From an uncultured Bilophila sp. (GTDB taxonomy: Bacteria > Desulfobacterota > Desulfovibrionia > Desulfovibrionales > Desulfovibrionaceae): DNA of 46,934 bases. The position numbers were made by a program, and so were the translations under genes. The stretch lies in contig CABKMN010000014.1 of the NCBI GenBank assembly GCA_902373525.1, positions 1 to 46,934 on the forward strand, given 5' to 3'. Below are positions 8,053-16,512 of this stretch, piece after piece (positions within the stretch are counted from its first letter, which is position 1; each line of letters begins with the position of its first letter). Under the pieces are notes generated by a model. It had not been told where the DNA came from and searched no databases. It was given only the letters and a program-made list of their open reading frames with translations.

Positions 8053-8934
8053 ATGGAATTGCGCGTTCTTCGCTATTTTTTGGCCGTGGCTCGGGAGGAA
8101 ACCATATCCGGGGCCGCCGAGGCCCTGCACGTCACGCAGCCCACGCTTTCCCGACAGATGATGGACCTTGAGGAAGAACTGGGAAAAACGCTGTTCCTGC
8201 GCGGAAAAAGAGGGATTTCTCTGACCGAGGAGGGCCTGTTTCTCCGCAAGCGGGCGCAGGAGATCGTTTCGCTGGTGGAAAGGACGGAATCCGCGTTCGG
8301 CGCGGCGGACACGGACATCGGCGGCGACGTGTGGATCGGCGGGGGCGAAACCGACGCCATGCGTCTGATCGCCCGCGCCGCGCGGAGCCTCCGGGCGGAA
8401 CACCCCAACATCGCCTACCATCTTTTCAGCGGGAACGCGGAGGACGTCGCGGAACGGCTGGACCGGGGACTCGTGGATTTCGGCATCTTCATCGAACCGG
8501 CGGACCTGTCGAAATACGACTTCCTCAGGCTGCCCGTGACCGACGTCTGGGGCGTGCTGATGCGGAAGGACAGCCCGCTGGCGGCGAAACGGGCGATACG
8601 GCCCGACGATCTGATCGGCCTGCCGCTGCTCTGCTCCAGACAGCCGCTGGTGCGGAACGGCATTTCAGGATGGATGGGGGACCGGTTCGACGGGCTGAAC
8701 GTCACGGCGACCTACAACCTGCTCTACAACGCGTCGCTCATGGTGGAGGAGGGGATGGGGTACGCCCTGTGTCTGGACGGGATCGTCAGGACATCCGGGG
8801 ACAGCCCCCTGTGTTTCAGGCCGCTGGAGCCGAAACTGGAGGTCGGGCTGGATATCGTCTGGAAAAAGCAACAGATTTTTTCCAAGGCCGCCGCGAAGTT
8901 TCTGGAGCATCTCCAGAAGCAACTGGCGGGCTAG
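8053..8934 (+). CDS. LysR-family transcriptional regulator
   Basis: 293 residues. The N-terminal winged helix-turn-helix is textbook: MELRVLRYFLAVAREETISG, then AAEALHVTQPTLSRQMMDLE, then LGKTLFLR and ISLTEEG. The remainder is the periplasmic-binding-like effector domain. The start at 8053 is chosen because GGAGG lies 8 bases upstream. The frame is open to an earlier ATG at 7897, but that extension would be made of repeated MSACPHVR units encoded by the octamer repeat and is unlikely to be translated. It converges on the hydrolase gene, whose upstream region carries the same 41-base motif, so that gene is the best candidate target. The effector is unknown. Confidence 0.93.
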   Translation: MELRVLRYFLAVAREETISGAAEALHVTQPTLSRQMMDLEEELGKTLFLRGKRGISLTEEGLFLRKRAQEIVSLVERTESAFGAADTDIGGDVWIGGGETDAMRLIARAARSLRAEHPNIAYHLFSGNAEDVAERLDRGLVDFGIFIEPADLSKYDFLRLPVTDVWGVLMRKDSPLAAKRAIRPDDLIGLPLLCSRQPLVRNGISGWMGDRFDGLNVTATYNLLYNASLMVEEGMGYALCLDGIVRTSGDSPLCFRPLEPKLEVGLDIVWKKQQIFSKAAAKFLEHLQKQLAG

Positions 8935-8936
8935 GC

Positions 8937-8959
8937 GGCGGGGCTTTTCCGGCCCCGCC
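8937..8959 (+). terminator. Hairpin just after lysR
   Basis: An 8-base-pair GC stem (GGCGGGGC with GCCCCGCC) around a 7-base loop, starting 3 bases past the lysR stop codon. No T-run follows. Likely the 3' end of the lysR transcript. Confidence 0.5.
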
Positions 8960-9158
8960 GCCGCAGGGGCCGGCGGGTCTGGATGTTCCTTAAAGACGTG
9001 CGTAAGCCCGGTTCCGTCTTCGCGCGGGCCTGCGTGCGGCGCGGGTCTTTTTGTGCGCCTGCGCCATCCCGGCCAGCCGCGGGGACTTGCGCGCTTCTGC
9101 CGCGTTCGCAAGGCCGACGTCGCTCCCGGACCCCCGCCGCAGGGGCGCTTTTTCCCTT

Positions 9159-9320
9159 GGCTCTGTCATAGTATGTGGTTGTTTCATCTCCACAGCAGGG
9201 TGAAACGACGACCTTTTTCTCCAGTTCTCCCCTTGGGGGAATCCATGCTTGGGGCATTTTATTGGTTATTCCTTTGGCATTTCAAGGAATAAAGCATCAG
9301 CCATTTTCTATGACAGAGCC
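9159..9320. mobile_element. MITE-like element, ISL3-type ends, 8-bp target duplication
   Basis: A 162-base element bounded by perfect 13-base terminal inverted repeats (GGCTCTGTCATAG at 9159-9171 and its complement at 9308-9320). It is flanked on both sides by the same 8-base sequence TTTCCCTT (9151-9158 and 9321-9328). GGCTCT-type ends with 8-base duplications are characteristic of ISL3-family insertion sequences. The inside has no transposase reading frame and is noticeably less GC-rich than its surroundings. It is therefore a non-autonomous element, which needs an ISL3 transposase elsewhere in the genome. Confidence 0.8.
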
Positions 9321-9349
9321 TTTCCCTTCTATGGCGCTCCGGAAGACAT

Positions 9350-9379
9350 GCCCGGCCCCCCGCGGCGGAGGGGCCGGGC
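9350..9379 (-). terminator. GC hairpin after the hydrolase gene
   Basis: A 10-base-pair perfect stem GCCCGGCCCC / GGGGCCGGGC with a 10-base loop, about 40 bases past the hydrolase stop on the minus strand. It lacks a T-tract. Confidence 0.5.
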
Positions 9380-9416
9380 GGCTGGGGCGTGCGGGAACGT
9401 CCCAGCCGCGTCGCCG

Positions 9417-10457
9417 TTACAGGTTCTTCTTGAAGAACGCGGCCAGCTTGTCGAAGGGGATGAGGCCCACGCGGTCGTACAGGTCCACATGCCCGGCCCC
9501 TTTGACGTAGAACAGCTCCTTGGGCTCGGCGGCCCGCCTGTAGGCGTCTTCGCTGAATTCCTTGGAGTGCGCCTGATCGCCGGTGATGAACAGCAGCGGG
9601 CGCGGGGAAATCGTCTCGATGTCGTTGAAGGGGTAGAAGTTCATGAACTTGACGTTGCTGGTGAGCGTCGGGTGCGTGGTCAGGAGCGGCGACGAGCCCT
9701 CGGGCGTGAATTCGCCGCGCGGGGTGCGGTAAAAGGCATAGAATTCGCGCTCGATGGGGTGCGAGTTTTCCGTAATCTCATGCACGGTGCCGCTCGTGTA
9801 TCTGGTTTCGCCGCCGGTGAACTCCACATACCGCTGTTCGGCGGCGTCGGCGATGATCTTCTTTCGCTGTTCCAGAGTCTGCGACTTGTTCAGGGCGTTG
9901 CGGTTGGCCGCGCCCATGTCGTACATGCTGATCGTGGCGATGGCCTTCAGGCGCGGATCGATCTTGGCGGCGCTGATGGCGAAGCTCCCGCTGCCGCAGA
10001 TGCCGATGACGCCGATGGCGTCCCTGTCCACGAAGGGCCGGGTGCCGAGATAGTCCGCGGCGGCGCTGAAGGTTTCGGCGTACAGGTCCGGCGAAACGGC
10101 GTTGCGGGGTTCGCCCGCGCTGCCGCCCCAGAACGCGAGGTCCACGGACAGGGCGACGAATCCCCGTTCCGCCATCTTGGCGGCGTACAGGTTCGCGCTC
10201 TGCTCCTTCACCGCGCCCATGGGATGCCCCACGATGATCGCGGCGTGCTTCGCGTTTTGATCCATCCCCTTGGGCAGGAAGAGATTCCCGGCGATGTCCA
10301 TTCTGTACTGATTCCTGAACGTGACCGGCTGCGTGACGACCTTGTCGCTCGTGTAGAAGTTGGCGGCGTCGGCGGGGATGTCCTGCGCGAACGCCGGAGC
10401 GGCGGACAGGATGCCGATGACGGCGGCTGCCGTACCGAGTCGCTGTAACGTGGTCAT
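9417..10457 (-). CDS. Exported alpha/beta hydrolase, YcjY-like
   Basis: 346 residues. Residues 1-24 are a signal peptide ending AAPAFAQ, so the enzyme is periplasmic. The core resembles the YcjY/dienelactone-hydrolase-like family: NLFLPKG, the highly conserved VGHPMGAVKEQSANLYA, then the nucleophile elbow GVIGICGSGSFA. There the nucleophile may be Cys, as in dienelactone hydrolases, or the following Ser. The acid is likely in FITGDQAHS and the histidine in GAGHVDLYD. The start at 10457 has an AAGGAG ribosome-binding site. It converges with lysR and shares an upstream motif with it, suggesting induction by the LysR ligand. The substrate is unknown. Confidence 0.88.
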   Translation of the reverse strand: MTTLQRLGTAAAVIGILSAAPAFAQDIPADAANFYTSDKVVTQPVTFRNQYRMDIAGNLFLPKGMDQNAKHAAIIVGHPMGAVKEQSANLYAAKMAERGFVALSVDLAFWGGSAGEPRNAVSPDLYAETFSAAADYLGTRPFVDRDAIGVIGICGSGSFAISAAKIDPRLKAIATISMYDMGAANRNALNKSQTLEQRKKIIADAAEQRYVEFTGGETRYTSGTVHEITENSHPIEREFYAFYRTPRGEFTPEGSSPLLTTHPTLTSNVKFMNFYPFNDIETISPRPLLFITGDQAHSKEFSEDAYRRAAEPKELFYVKGAGHVDLYDRVGLIPFDKLAAFFKKNL

Positions 10458-10587
10458 AGTGCGTCTCCTTGTGGTTGATGTGGAAGGCCGGGGGAAGGGC
10501 TTTGCACAGGGAGCGCGCTCCCCGCGCCCCTGCCGGAGGCTCGGCTTGTCCCGTGCCTTCCGTATACGGAGCGGGGTGAACAATGTA

Positions 10588-10628
10588 AAATACTTATATC
10601 GGATATAGCTTCATGCTTTTGAAGCATG
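10588..10628 (-). promoter_or_regulatory. 41-bp motif shared with the lysR upstream region (copy 2)
   Basis: AAATACTTATAT at 10588-10599 (plus strand), followed 24 bases from its start by the palindrome CATGCTT-TTG-AAGCATG at 10612-10628. Copy 1 lies upstream of lysR with identical internal spacing. This copy sits 130-170 bases upstream of the hydrolase start on the opposite strand orientation. It is the natural candidate for a LysR binding site controlling the hydrolase. The A/T-rich part may include the promoter. Confidence 0.55.
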
Positions 10629-10639
10629 GTTTGGCGCGG

Positions 10640-11070
10640 GCGTGTTGCCCATGACGCGGGCCGCCGTGTCCGGGCGCAATGTGTGGGGCGTCTGCCGGGG
10701 ATGGGGCAGGCCGCCAACGTGCTGGGGATCGGGGCCGCGTCGCCGCTGGCCCGGATTGTTCGCATCGGGCCGTGGCGGGCGAAACGATCCCGCGCCCGGT
10801 CGGCGGCGGGAGAAGGCCGGTGTGCGGGCACGGACGCGGCGGCTTGCCGATGCCGTGCTTTTTCCCGCTCCCGAAGGGTGAGCCGGGGGTCGCTCTTTGC
10901 CGACGAGATGGCGCAGCCCGCGGATCGGGTGTCGTGTGGCCCGGCGTCCGGTTTCCGGGCCGCGCATCATGCGCGCTTTTTTCCTTCGCCGTACCGGGGG
11001 ACGGTCGCGTCCAAAAAAGGCTGCGGCCCCGCCCGGCAATGACCGGGGGAACGCCTTTGAAAGAGGAAGG
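10640..11070. other. GC-rich intergenic stretch with nothing recognised
   Basis: Between the hydrolase upstream region and the hairpin past tssM. All frames are open because of composition, but none resembles a known protein or has a convincing start. No repeat array was seen. Confidence 0.4.
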
Positions 11071-11074
11071 ATGG

Positions 11075-11126
11075 GGTGGGAAGGGAGGGAAACCGTTCTC
11101 CAGAACGGTTTCCCTCCCTTCCCCAC
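11075..11126 (-). terminator. Long hairpin H2 past tssM
   Basis: Purine arm, core AACCGTTCT-CC-AGAACGGTT, pyrimidine arm; 24 of about 25 positions pair. It begins 14 bases after the tssM stop codon. It is a member of the same hairpin family as H1 and H3-H6 and likely marks the transcript end. Confidence 0.7.
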
Positions 11127-11139
11127 GTTTCGCCCCAAT

Positions 11140-14100
11140 CTATCCGTCTATACGCAGTATACTGCGTACGACCGGCTGGGGAAGCGCGGCGAGACGTTCG
11201 CGGAGGGGCTCGCCGCCTTCGATGCGGAAGCGGGTCCGGATGCGGGAAACGCCGAGGGCTTCCAGCCGGTTGCGGACGTCGGGGAAGTCGGCGGGGAAGA
11301 ACTCCAGCGGCCCGGACAGCGCCCGTTCCACGAACCGCGCGAACCCGAGCGGCCCGTCGTAGAGCACCTGCGCTTCAAATCCGTCGAACAGGAAGGCCAG
11401 CGTCGTGCCGCCGCACTGCTCCGGCGACCAGTCGAGCGCCGCTTCCGTCTGCGTGTTGTAGACGTCCCGCCGGAAGGGGGCGCCGCAGTCCATCCGCAGC
11501 GACACCCCGCGCGGGTAGGCCGTGGCCCCGGCGTTCGTCGTGACCGGGGAGAACCCCACCCGCACCGGGTAGGACGGCGGATAGAGCGCGACCGGGCGCG
11601 GCGTCTCGGAGAGCAGCGAGAGGAAGCCTTCGGAAAGCGGGAAGCGGTGCCCGAGCGCCTCGGCGGGGACGAGCCCCGAGGCCGAAGCCCGGAAGAACGG
11701 CGCCGCCGCGTCCGCCGCGAACGCCCGGAGCGATCCACCTTCTCCGAGGAGCGCCTGTTGCAGCGCCTCGCCCTCAAGCCCTTCCGCCGGCGCGACCACT
11801 TCGGCGGTCCAGCGTTCCTGAAGATTGCGGGCCGCCTCGTTGGTCGCGGAGGCCGCCGCGAACAGCAGCGGCGCGCGCATGAGCAAAAGCGGCAGAGGAT
11901 CGTAGGCCAGCCCCGGCGTCCGTTCCGCCAGCGCGTCGTGCAGCGCCTTCCACGCGCCGTCGGCGGCGCGCATGCCGTCGTTGAGGCCCCCGCCGTAGAG
12001 GGAGCGGGCCTGCCGTATCCGGCCTTCCGGCAACGCGGATTCCGCGCGCAGCGAGAGCAGGGCGTCGCGGTATTCCAGCCACGCCGTACGCGCCCGGAAC
12101 AGTGCCTCCACCCGCGAGATGGTCCGGCGCGTGGATTCGCCGGGCTCCCCGATGAGGTTCAGGGCGGATTCGAGCGGGGTCTTGCCGGGATCGATGGGCA
12201 GTTGCGCGAGCTTGCGGGTACGCCGCAGGTCGCGGAGCACCTTCAGCCAGTCCGGGAGCCCGTCCATGCCGCCGTTGCCCGCGAAGGCCAGCTCGTGTTC
12301 CGCCGAGGCGAGGAACGCCGAACAGGGATTGTCCACGCCGAGCATGTCGGAGGTCGAAAGCGGAACGTTCCGCAGCGGGAGCAGAGTGCGGGCGTCGATG
12401 CCGCAGGAACGGACGGCGTCCAGCAGACGTTCTCCCGCCGCGTGCCATGCGGCGAGGACCTTGGCGTCGTAGTGGGACTGGAGCGTGCGGACCGTCTCGT
12501 CCGGGTAGACCCCGTACAGCGAATCGAGGAACCGCGTGGCGGCGGCGCGGCCCGCAGCCGTGGCGGCCCCGTCCACGCGGGTGAGGATCGCGCCGTTGGG
12601 GGCGCGGAACAGGACCGGTCTGACGCCCGGACGGGTCGCCGCCCAGATCATCAGATTGTCTATCCATTGAGGGGTGGCGGCGGGAGCGGGCGGAAGGACG
12701 CGCTTCGTCAGCTCGACGCGCAGGCGTCCGAGCCGCTCCTTGGGCGCGGCGTACAGCAGGACCGGCCCGGAGCAGCCTCTTTCGATGCGGTGGAAGGAGG
12801 ACGCCAGATCGTCGAGCGCGGGGATGCGGGTGACGGGCAGGCTCGCCTCAAGCCGGTTCATGGCGTTGAGCAGTTCGGCTCCCTGTTGCGCGCCCCGGTG
12901 GAGGATGAAGCCCCCGCCGAGGAACAGCAGCGCGCCCGTAGCCCACGCGGCGAGGCGGAACCGGCGACCGCGCGCGCCGGAGAGGGACAGGGGCGTGCGG
13001 AGCGCGAGGAGGATTTCGCGGAACAACCGGCGCAGAAAGAGCGGCTGCCCGGAGAGGTGGGCGGACGCGGCGGGCAGCGCGGTCCAGAATACCCCGCGCA
13101 GGTCGTCCCCGAGCCGCGCCGCAAACGGCGGCAACGACGCGTCGAAACGGCGGAAGGCGTCTTCAAGCAGGAAGGCCGGTCCGCTCGGGGCGGTCCCTCC
13201 GGCGTCGGCGTAGCGGACGAGGCCGTCCAGCGAGGCGACGACGCGGGTCATCCCGGCGCGCATGCCGGAGGCCGCCCAGCGGGAAAGCGGCGTCCACAGC
13301 CTGCGGGTGGGCATGAGCCAGCCCAGCGGGGCGTGGAGGACGTTGTGTTCGAGGCGCACCGCCGAGGCCAGCCGTTCCGCGAGGGCGGACAGGCCGGGAA
13401 AGGTTTCCAGCCCGGTGACGACGAGCCACAGGGGCGCGTCCCCGAGACGCCTGCGGACGTCGAGCAGCCGCGAGCGCAGGAACGCCGCCGCATCGTCGGC
13501 CTCCGCGCCGGTCAGCAGGGAGGCGGCGGGCACGGACAGCACGATCCCGGCGGGCCTGCCGATCCAGCGGCGCACCTTCCGGTCGCCGAGGAGCGCGAGC
13601 AGGGCGTCCCAGTCCGGGAGCGGGAGGGCGTCCGGCGTCGCCGGGGCGTGCGCATCAGCCTGAGTGCCCCGATCCCTCCAATCCGCCCGATCCGCACGGG
13701 CCGCGTGGTCTGCGGCGTTCGCCGGGGCCGCCGGGTCTAACGGGTCCGCCGGGTCCTCGAGGCCCGTTGTGGGGTCCCCGTCCGCTCCGGCGTCGGGGGA
13801 GCCGGAAGGGGCGGCGTCGGGCCGGGAGGCGTCCACGGCGATCCAGTGGGCTTCGGGGACGCTCCACAGCCGGGGGCCGACGCCCTCGGGGTGGAGCGGC
13901 GCGCCCGGCCCGTCGAGCAGGGAAGGCAGATGCGGCAGCAGGCCCCCGCAGTCGAGCAGGAGCCAGCGCGGGAGGCGGCGTTCCGGGGGCAGGTCCACGG
14001 GCAGGGGGGCGTCCGGGGCGCGTCCCGAAAGGCGTTCCGCGATCATGCCGATCACGAACCGGAGCAGGGGCGGGACGAGGCAGGCCCCGGCCAGCGCGGG

Positions 14101-14211
14101 CGCGATCCAGCCGGGCCAGCCGGATAGCAGGCCGATGCCGTAGAGGACGCCTCCGATCAGCAGGCAGAGCAGGGCCGCAAGCAGCCATCCGATGAAGGAC
14201 CGGGGAGTCAT
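11140..14211 (-). CDS. tssM: Type VI secretion membrane protein TssM (IcmF/VasK), degenerate NTPase
   Basis: 1023 residues. Two N-terminal membrane helices (about residues 5-55) precede a cytoplasmic domain. A third helix (ATGALLFLGGGFILHR, about residue 400) leads to a large periplasmic domain ending in the conserved C-terminal region. The cytoplasmic part aligns with IcmF-related sequences through VLSVPAASLLTGAEADDAAA and PLWLVVTGLETFPGLSALAERL. However, the Walker A loop expected after LPRWLLL is replaced by DCGGLLPHLPSLL, and the usual DTAGRY is absent, so nucleotide binding is probably lost. The start overlaps the tssL stop by 4 bases (ATGA). TssM normally spans the periplasm with TssJ and TssL. 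An Asp/Pro/Ala-rich linker lies at about residues 135-195. Confidence 0.85.
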   Translation of the reverse strand: MTPRSFIGWLLAALLCLLIGGVLYGIGLLSGWPGWIAPALAGACLVPPLLRFVIGMIAERLSGRAPDAPLPVDLPPERRLPRWLLLDCGGLLPHLPSLLDGPGAPLHPEGVGPRLWSVPEAHWIAVDASRPDAAPSGSPDAGADGDPTTGLEDPADPLDPAAPANAADHAARADRADWRDRGTQADAHAPATPDALPLPDWDALLALLGDRKVRRWIGRPAGIVLSVPAASLLTGAEADDAAAFLRSRLLDVRRRLGDAPLWLVVTGLETFPGLSALAERLASAVRLEHNVLHAPLGWLMPTRRLWTPLSRWAASGMRAGMTRVVASLDGLVRYADAGGTAPSGPAFLLEDAFRRFDASLPPFAARLGDDLRGVFWTALPAASAHLSGQPLFLRRLFREILLALRTPLSLSGARGRRFRLAAWATGALLFLGGGFILHRGAQQGAELLNAMNRLEASLPVTRIPALDDLASSFHRIERGCSGPVLLYAAPKERLGRLRVELTKRVLPPAPAATPQWIDNLMIWAATRPGVRPVLFRAPNGAILTRVDGAATAAGRAAATRFLDSLYGVYPDETVRTLQSHYDAKVLAAWHAAGERLLDAVRSCGIDARTLLPLRNVPLSTSDMLGVDNPCSAFLASAEHELAFAGNGGMDGLPDWLKVLRDLRRTRKLAQLPIDPGKTPLESALNLIGEPGESTRRTISRVEALFRARTAWLEYRDALLSLRAESALPEGRIRQARSLYGGGLNDGMRAADGAWKALHDALAERTPGLAYDPLPLLLMRAPLLFAAASATNEAARNLQERWTAEVVAPAEGLEGEALQQALLGEGGSLRAFAADAAAPFFRASASGLVPAEALGHRFPLSEGFLSLLSETPRPVALYPPSYPVRVGFSPVTTNAGATAYPRGVSLRMDCGAPFRRDVYNTQTEAALDWSPEQCGGTTLAFLFDGFEAQVLYDGPLGFARFVERALSGPLEFFPADFPDVRNRLEALGVSRIRTRFRIEGGEPLRERLAALPQPVVRSILRIDG

Positions 14212-14858
14212 AAGCCGCTCCTGACGGGGCCCCGGACTTCGCCGTAAGCGCTGGGGGCCGGGGTTTGCAGCCATGTGTCCTCTACGGCCCAGAACGAGAT
14301 CAGCGCGCAGGCCGCGAGTCCGGCGAGGAGCAGCCCGGCGCGGGAGGCGAAGCCGTTGTCGAGGGCGAGGCCCGGCGGGAACGTCGGCGCGCCGTCGTTG
14401 CGTCCGAAACGGGCGGCGAGGAGGCGGTGGAGCCGACGCAGGGTCTGGACGTCGTTGTCGAGTTTGCCGCGAAAGCCGAACCCGAGGCAGCGCAGGGCGA
14501 CTTCCGCCAGTTCGGCGTCGTGGGGCTTGTCCGGGGAGAGGTGCCCGGCCACGTCGAAAAACCATTCGCCGCCCTTGCGTCCTTCCTTCCAGCGGCTCTG
14601 GAGGGGGGCGGCCAACCAGACCTCGCGGCCCGGCCACGGTTCCGCGAGGGCCGCCTCGTCCATCCACGCTTCGATCAGCCGCCGGGCCGTTTCCACGGCG
14701 GCGGCGGGAAAGGACGCCCGCGCCCGGTCGGCGGCGGCGTCGAGCAGGGCGCTGGCCTCGCGGAGCAGGTCCGCCCCGGAGGGCTCCGTGCCGGTCCGGG
14801 AAGGGTCCCGGAGGGCGAGCATCAGACGGAAACACGGATCGAAGCAGGAACGCAGCAT
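14208..14858 (-). CDS. tssL: Type VI secretion protein TssL / DotU-like
   Basis: 216 residues, the length of TssL proteins without a peptidoglycan-binding extension. The DotU domain is recognisable: LIEAWMDEAALAEPWPGREV, the conserved W-x-APLQSRWKEG, FFDVAGHLSPDK, and the LRCLGFGFRGKLDND motif. A single C-terminal membrane helix (GLLLAGLAACALISFWAV, about residue 175-192) tail-anchors the protein in the inner membrane. Translation starts at 14858 behind a GGAG site that lies against the stop of the broken tssK. Its own stop overlaps the tssM start. TssL recruits TssM and connects to the baseplate through TssK, which is not intact here. Confidence 0.85.
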   Translation of the reverse strand: MLRSCFDPCFRLMLALRDPSRTGTEPSGADLLREASALLDAAADRARASFPAAAVETARRLIEAWMDEAALAEPWPGREVWLAAPLQSRWKEGRKGGEWFFDVAGHLSPDKPHDAELAEVALRCLGFGFRGKLDNDVQTLRRLHRLLAARFGRNDGAPTFPPGLALDNGFASRAGLLLAGLAACALISFWAVEDTWLQTPAPSAYGEVRGPVRSGL

Positions 14859-14861
14859 AGG

Positions 14862-15760
14862 CTAACTCCTCAGGAACAAAAGACGAAGACGTCTTGCGAG
14901 CGACTCCGGGGCCGCGTCCGGGATGGGCGGCCCGCCCCGCCGGGGCAACGTGTCCGAAGACGGTCCGTTTTCCGCGCGGGAGGACGCGCCGAGGGCGCCC
15001 GAGGGCGTCCCGTCCGCCGCGCCGCCGCATCCGGGAAAGAAGGCCACCGCCAACGTCCCGGCACGCAGAACGGCCCGCCAGTGTTTCGAGCGCGTATCGA
15101 TTTCAAGATAACGAATATCCTGCCGACACGGAAGGCCGGGCGGGGCGAAAATTTCACGCAGCGGCCCGCCCGAGACGGCTTGGGCGAGGGCGCGGGGCAG
15201 ATCGGGGAGCGCGTCGGCCACGAGGCGGCCGCTCTCGACGAGGCTTCGGGCTCGGCGGATTGCAGCACCAGAAGGAGGGCCCCTTCGACGCGGGGCTCCG
15301 GCAGGGCGGCGCACAGGAAGCCGTTTCCGGGACGGAAGGGGATCGAGGCCGCGGGTTCGGGGAACAGCCCGCGCGTTACGTTCTCCAGCAGCAGCGCAAG
15401 GCCCCGGAAACTCTCCGCCGTATCTCTGGACCAAGGCGCTCGTTTCCTGCGGTCGCGGGCTTGCGGACGCCCGCGCCGTCTTTCCCGGAGTTGCGTTTCC
15501 GACCGGTGCGGGGCGGGCCGGGGCGGATCGGGGGCCGCCGTTGCGGGAACGTCCCGATGCCGGGGAGCGCCCCCGTCATACCGCCAATCGGTTTCCAAAC
15601 CGTTGCGGATTGTTTCCGCAATGTCACAAACCGCGCCCAACGGTCCGGCCCTTCCGGCAACACCGCGAAACGGAACGCCTCTTCGCCGCCCAAAATCCGC
15701 CGGTTCATCCGGGAAGGCGGCCTTTTCCGGCGCGTTGCGGCGTCAGGCCCAACGCCCGCC
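14862..15760 (-). pseudogene. tssK: Decayed tssK (type VI baseplate subunit)
   Basis: No single frame is intact. One frame (about 15640-15240) encodes FRGLALLLENVTRGL, IPFRPGNGFLCAALPEPRVE and GALLLVLQSAEPE, which matches the centre of TssK. The next frame (about 15245-14862) continues with SLVESGRLVADALPDLP, then LREIFAPPGLPCRQDIRYLE, IDTRSKHWRAVLRAGTLAVA, the TssK C-terminal fold that contacts TssL. A one-base frame change near 15243 separates them. Further upstream there are fragments such as VPVRWKKG and AFPDEPADFG in different frames, resembling the TssK N-terminus. About 200 central residues seem missing. The stop at 14862-14864 sits 4 bases before tssL, so the original order was tssK-tssL-tssM. 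Confidence 0.6.
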
Positions 15761-15769
15761 CGAAGGGTC

Positions 15770-16165
15770 CGTCGTGCATCGACAACCCCCTTTTTCCACC
15801 GGACAGGGACCGTCCCGATGTCCGGCGGGTCGGCGGGCGGAGAGAGGCCCTTTCCCCTCCGGGCACGGAGCCGTGCCGCAACCTCCGAAGAGCCGGGGCG
15901 ACACGCTGAAACGGAACTGCCCGTAATTTTCCGAAGACACACTTTTTTTCACTGAGACGCCGCGGTGAAACGAAACGCCTCCGCTTCTCCGCATCCGAGG
16001 GGGTCCGGGGGGAATCATTCCCCCCGGCGGGTGCAGGGCGGCGCCCTGCCCGCCGGAGGCTCTGCGGCGTAGGGGCGACGCCCAACGCCCGCCGGAGGCG
16101 CGCCTTGTCGAAAGCCTGCAACAGAGGGAGTGTTCCCCGCAAAAGGGAATCGTTCCCTGCACCAC
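15770..16165. other. Intergenic region between tssK remnant and tssA fragment
   Basis: About 400 bases with no recognised gene. A short direct repeat, GCCCGCCGGAGGC, occurs at about 16048 and 16087. The right end is A/T-rich and leads into the tssA fragment. It may contain further tssK or leader debris. Confidence 0.35.
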
Positions 16166-16209
16166 ATGGTATTTTCTATTAGATATAAAGCTATAACGAA
16201 GGACCTATT
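16166..16209 (+). promoter_or_regulatory. A/T-rich promoter region before tssA fragment
   Basis: A short island (GGTATTTTCTATTAGATATA) in otherwise very GC-rich DNA, then a GAAGGA ribosome-binding site before the ATG at 16210. It shares the GATATA-AGCT pattern with the upstream region of the hydrolase gene. A preserved promoter for the original tssA operon is inferred. Confidence 0.45.
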
Positions 16210-16512
16210 ATGTCCAGAGCCAAGTCCGATTCGATTGATTGGGCGGCTCGCCTGAAGCCGTTGGGCGACGGGTCCTGCGGCCCCTCCGTCCCGCACGATC
16301 CGGTGTACGCGGACATCCGCGAGGCGCGGCGCAAGGACAACCCGAGCCTTCCGCAAGGGGGCCGGGCACGCGGGGGCCGGTGCGCCGACTGGGGCGGGGC
16401 GCTGTTCACCGGCAAGGCGGGATGGTCAGGGACGACTGACGGAAAGGATTTTCGGCGTGTTTGCGCCGCCCCCTGCGGGCGAGGGGCGGGATGTTGGCCT
16501 CCGTGCCTTTGA
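16210..16512 (+). pseudogene. tssA: N-terminal fragment of tssA (ImpA_N), truncated
   Basis: Residues 8-70 match the start of TssA: WAARLKPLGDGSCG, then DPVYADIREARRKDNPSLPQ, then RCADWGGALFTG. Family members read LL-PI-GD-PCGEDL-YDP-Y-IREARR-DPSLPQG-W-ADW and continue for 300 residues or more. Here similarity stops at about 16420, and the frame runs straight into CRISPR-like array B and a stop. The promoter and ribosome-binding site look intact. TssA caps the growing tail tube, so this fragment cannot function. It is divergent from tssK-tssL-tssM, completing the picture of a collapsed type VI locus. Confidence 0.75.

Noticed and set aside
7897..8934. LysR gene starting at 7897 with repeated MSACPHVR units at its N-terminus
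   Set aside because: The extension is just the octamer repeat read in frame. The start at 8053 has a far better ribosome-binding site and gives the normal family length.
10897..13740. 947-codon plus-strand open frame opposite tssM
   Set aside because: Arg/Gly/Glu-rich shadow of a GC-rich gene with no family similarity; tssM on the other strand is clear.
16021..16100. Another array near 16.05 kb
   Set aside because: The repeated GCCCGCCGGAGGC is only 39 bases apart and occurs twice, not fitting the 60-61 base pattern.
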